Both the position numbers and the translations under genes were made by a program. The notes below the pieces were generated by a model. The model saw only the letters and a program-made list of their open reading frames with translations. It had not been told where the DNA came from and did no database searches. This document shows, piece by piece, positions 12,832 to 13,474 of a stretch of 13,474 nucleotides of DNA; the stretch's first letter is position 1, and each line of letters starts with the position of its first letter. Source of the DNA: an uncultured Variovorax sp. (GTDB lineage: Bacteria > Pseudomonadota > Gammaproteobacteria > Burkholderiales > Burkholderiaceae_C); assembly GCA_903872875.1 (NCBI GenBank), contig CAIQMJ010001267.1, positions 1-13,474 on the forward strand, written 5' to 3'.

Positions 12832-13474
12832 GGCAGTTCTCCAAGAGAGTCAGGGGACAGGGATGTCGCCGCAGCAGGTGCGGCATTGGGGATCGGCAGC
12901 AGCTCGGGGAACGGCGTTTCCAGGGCATCCGCCAGTTGGTAGCCCACGCCGTCGAAGCCGACGACGCGGGCAATGCTCTCGATGCGGCGCTTGCGCCCGC
13001 GCCCGGCGATGTGGATCACCACGTTGACCGCCTCGGCGATCAGCGCACGCGGCGGGTTCACCGCCACTTCGAGAATCAGTTGCTCCAGGCGCAGCAGCGC
13101 GCCGAGCGCGGAGCCGGCATGGATCGTGGCGATGCCGCCGGGGTGGCCCGTGCCCCACACCTTGATGAGATCCAGTGCCTCGGCGCCGCGCACCTCGCCG
13201 ACGACGACACGATCCGGGCGCAGGCGCATGGACGAACGCACCAGCTCCGTCATGGACACCACGCCTGCGCGCGTGCGCAGCGGTACGTGGTCGCGAGCCG
13301 CGCATTGCAGCTCCACCGTGTCTTCGAGCACCAGCACGCGGTCGCCCGTGGCGGCGATCTCCGCGAGCAAGGCATTGGCGAGCGTGGTCTTGCCGCTGCT
13401 GGTGGCGCCGGCGATCAAGACGTTCTGCCGCTCGCGCACCGCGCGAACGAGAAAGCCCGCCTGGGCGCTGGTCA
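12828..13474 (-). CDS. trbB: TrbB, VirB11-family traffic ATPase (C-terminal part)
   Basis: Cytoplasmic hexameric ATPase of the VirB11/PulE secretion superfamily. The gene runs off the right edge; about 214 residues are visible, perhaps 60 percent of a usual protein. Reading inward from the edge: TSAQAGFLVRA, Walker A GATSSGKTT, the Asp-box region VLVLEDTVELQC, RLRPDRVVVGEVRGAEAL around the Walker B motif, and the His box GHPGGIATIHAG. All core motifs are present. A GTG at 13439 is in frame but lies inside the ATPase domain and is not the start, because conserved TrbB sequence continues beyond it. It is the first gene of the visible operon; any promoter lies outside the window. Confidence 0.95.
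   Translation of the reverse strand, partial: TSAQAGFLVRAVRERQNVLIAGATSSGKTTLANALLAEIAATGDRVLVLEDTVELQCAARDHVPLRTRAGVVSMTELVRSSMRLRPDRVVVGEVRGAEALDLIKVWGTGHPGGIATIHAGSALGALLRLEQLILEVAVNPPRALIAEAVNVVIHIAGRGRKRRIESIARVVGFDGVGYQLADALETPFPELLPIPNAAPAAATSLSPDSLGELP

Larger units (their letters stand above)
3732..13474. mobile_element. Tn4371-family integrative conjugative element, trb end (partial)
   Basis: From the att-like octamer to the right edge everything belongs to a conjugative element: a non-coding end segment, then an uninterrupted minus-strand operon trbB-C-D-E-J-K-L-F-G-I plus DUF2274. This order, with trbK-like between trbJ and trbL and the small DUF2274 gene after trbI, is typical of Tn4371-like ICEs and related P-type (RP4-like) mating systems. 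The integrase, relaxase, coupling protein, rep/par genes and the second att site would lie beyond the right edge. The family assignment rests on gene order plus the octamer. The alternative is a related genomic island with the same Trb system. Confidence 0.75.

Noticed and set aside
1..13474. CRISPR array, insertion sequence or toxin-antitoxin pair
   Set aside because: No regularly spaced repeats, no transposase-like protein and no small gene pair of that type were seen in the window.

Overview
The window reads as a junction between a chromosome and an integrative conjugative element (ICE) in a high-GC proteobacterium. Gene content and codon use suggest a betaproteobacterium of the Burkholderiales (Comamonadaceae or Alcaligenaceae type). 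That placement is an inference from style; nothing in the window fixes the genus.

Left part, about 1-3731, all genes on the plus strand. It holds the 3' part of an ABC transporter permease of the PotB/PotC type, an Asp/Glu/hydantoin racemase-family protein 24 bases downstream (probably the same operon), a small cytoplasmic thioredoxin-like protein with a CGHC active site, a 358-residue flavodoxin-fold NAD(P)H/FMN oxidoreductase with a cysteine cluster, and a Spy/CpxP-like periplasmic LTXXQ protein. Ahead of the last gene is a sequence that resembles a CpxR box. This looks like ordinary accessory chromosome.

Junction, 3676-4011, no gene. It contains a short hairpin just after the LTXXQ gene and then the octamer ATGAAAAA (minus strand TTTTTCAT) at 3732-3739. 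To my knowledge this is the core attachment sequence of Tn4371-family ICEs. It is followed by about 270 bases with small inverted repeats and a perfect 12-bp-stem hairpin at 3953-3980 that probably ends the conjugation operon.

Right part, 4012-13474, all genes on the minus strand. It is one tightly packed operon in the order trbB (cut by the window edge), trbC, trbD, trbE, trbJ, a trbK-like lipoprotein, trbL, trbF, trbG, trbI and a small DUF2274 gene. These encode the mating-pair-formation type IV secretion system: TrbB and TrbE as ATPases, TrbC as pilin, TrbD, TrbF and TrbL in the inner membrane, TrbG and TrbI in the core channel, TrbJ in the periplasm, and TrbK as probable entry exclusion. 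Six of the ten gene junctions are 4-base ATGA overlaps and the rest are gaps of 2-15 bases, so the genes are probably cotranscribed and partly translationally coupled. Gene order, the operon lying at one end of the element, and the TTTTTCAT octamer beyond it all point to the Tn4371 family. The integrase, the tra/rep/par genes and the other att site lie outside the window. No wholly new system is evident. The items most worth checking are the att boundary, the racemase that lacks its second catalytic cysteine, the cysteine-rich flavoprotein and the CpxR-like site.
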